DNA of 64,000 nt from Phalacrocorax aristotelis (Eukaryota > Chordata > Aves > Suliformes > Phalacrocoracidae). The translations under genes and the position numbers were made by a program. Numbering within the stretch: the first letter of the stretch is position 1; each line of letters starts with the position of its first letter. The stretch is taken from positions 10,733,682 through 10,797,681 of the forward strand of contig NC_134288.1 in assembly GCF_949628215.1 (NCBI RefSeq), given 5' to 3'. Below the pieces are notes generated by a model. The model ran no database searches, was not told where the DNA came from, and saw nothing but the letters and a program-made list of their open reading frames with translations. Of the stretch, positions 62,901 through 64,000 are shown one piece after another.

Positions 62901-64000
62901 AAAAAATGTAGTACCCAGTCAAGCTTTGGTAGTTTAGTTTTTAACAGGAATTTAAGCATTTTAAATCCTTTCAAAGCTGTAAGTAAGAATCATAATTTAA
63001 ACTCTTCCAGACAGATGTCATGGGAAAAATATGAAGACTATTTAAAAGGCAGCCCGCCTGCCTGTCCATCTGTCTGTCACCTTCTAATCTGCCTGCCATG
63101 TGCAATCGCCTTTCTCTTTCAAAACACTACAAGGCCAGGTCCACACAGGCGTGTGCAGTGTGACCTGAGCTTCCCCGGGGTCCCGCATGCTGTCTGCCAG
63201 CTGCAGCCCGGCGGTGGGTGTGAGCTGATGCTCAGCCTCGCTGCAGAGGAGCCTGTACCTGCCTCTACCCAGCAATGTGGGCTTGCTATAAGGGGAGGAT
63301 ACAACCCATGAAGCAAACACCTGCAGATTTGGTGGAGGAACTTATCCATCCAAGGAACGTGCTTTTCCCTCGGAAGTGAGTGGGAGAAGGGAAGACATTT
63401 AACTTACCACCGGATAGAGTTTCTTCCCTACTCGTCTGGGGGTGAGCGTGACATTTGCAGAAACTCAAGTGCCCTTTGGAAGCAAGCAACTAGGATGATA
63501 TTTTGCTTTTTTAGGTGACCTGATTGTATTTTGCCTCCCCCCGCTCCATTGTAGAGAATTAAATGATGCTCAGCCAAGTAAACCTCTTACTTGGTCAAGC
63601 CTTTCCAGCTGTCCTTTGCTGGCCAGGGAGAAGTTGCCTTGTATGGGAGACACGGCTTCCATAGAAACCCACTCACTGCCTTGCAGATGTTTTTGGGGGA
63701 GGCAGGAGGAATCAGCAGCTCAGGCTGACACACACACATCTAATTCTGGCATTACAGGGGAGGTCAAAGGCGACGACTGATGCGGCGATGGCCCATCTGA
63801 CTTCTGAGGCTGGATTTAAATGAGTGAAAAAAATGTCCAGTTACTTGTCAGAAAAACCTTGGGAAGATTATTTTTAAGGGATTTTTGTAGATAAATGAAC
63901 TGAGCCTAATTCTGTTTTAAGAAAACCATTGGGGCTGACTGCTGGAAAGCCTTTTGTGTCAGTGATGGTTTGAAAGAGAATCTGAGTTTATTTGGTGAAT
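59991..64000. other. Right flank, no gene recognised
   Basis: Open frames up to 167 codons (62808-63311, plus strand) have no known domain and no splice context I trust. No receptor-like exon is visible. Synteny suggests that OPRL1 coding exons and then NPBWR2 and MYT1 lie further right (memory), but nothing here proves it. Confidence 0.4.

Overview
This is vertebrate nuclear DNA, most likely from a bird. The genes are split by spliceosomal introns and the promoters are CpG islands. The one clear interspersed repeat is a 3' end of a CR1 LINE, the characteristic avian element. The order TCEA2 (+), RGS19 (-), LKAAEAR1 (-) matches human 20q13.33 as I remember it; in chicken this block should lie on chromosome 20. 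The species cannot be named from the sequence.

Layout. 1-2040: no gene recognised. 2040-2560: CpG-island promoter of TCEA2 with a cluster of ZNF143/THAP11-type motifs. 2345-19301: TCEA2, ten coding exons on the + strand, 300 codons, fully open, with one AT-AC (U12-type) intron. 19302-21519: TCEA2 3'UTR and the gap between two converging genes. 21520-40440: RGS19 on the - strand, five coding exons giving 216 residues, a long 3'UTR, and a non-coding first exon in a CpG island at 39.6-40.5 kb. 40.5-41.2 kb: a CA tract and a roughly 670-bp minisatellite directly upstream of the RGS19 start. 42.54-42.80 kb: a CpG island with no assigned gene. 47658-59038: a LKAAEAR1-like gene on the - strand. Its promoter at 59 kb carries three RFX X-box-like sites. 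Its last two exons are intact, but the exon with the name-giving motif carries what look like two 1-nt deletions and a stop. 59.2-64 kb: no gene recognised; one CR1 remnant.

How the genes relate. TCEA2 is TFIIS, which rescues backtracked RNA polymerase II. RGS19 (GAIP) is a membrane-tethered GTPase-activating protein for Gi/o/z subunits. In mammals the RGS19 promoter is shared head to head with OPRL1, a Gi/o-coupled receptor, and LKAAEAR1 lies antisense inside an OPRL1 intron (memory). No OPRL1 coding exon is visible here. The layout fits OPRL1 starting near 40.5 kb and having its coding exons to the right of this window, but that is inference.

Most long open frames in the GC-rich parts (22-41 kb) are chance frames in CpG-rich or repetitive DNA and are not called as genes.
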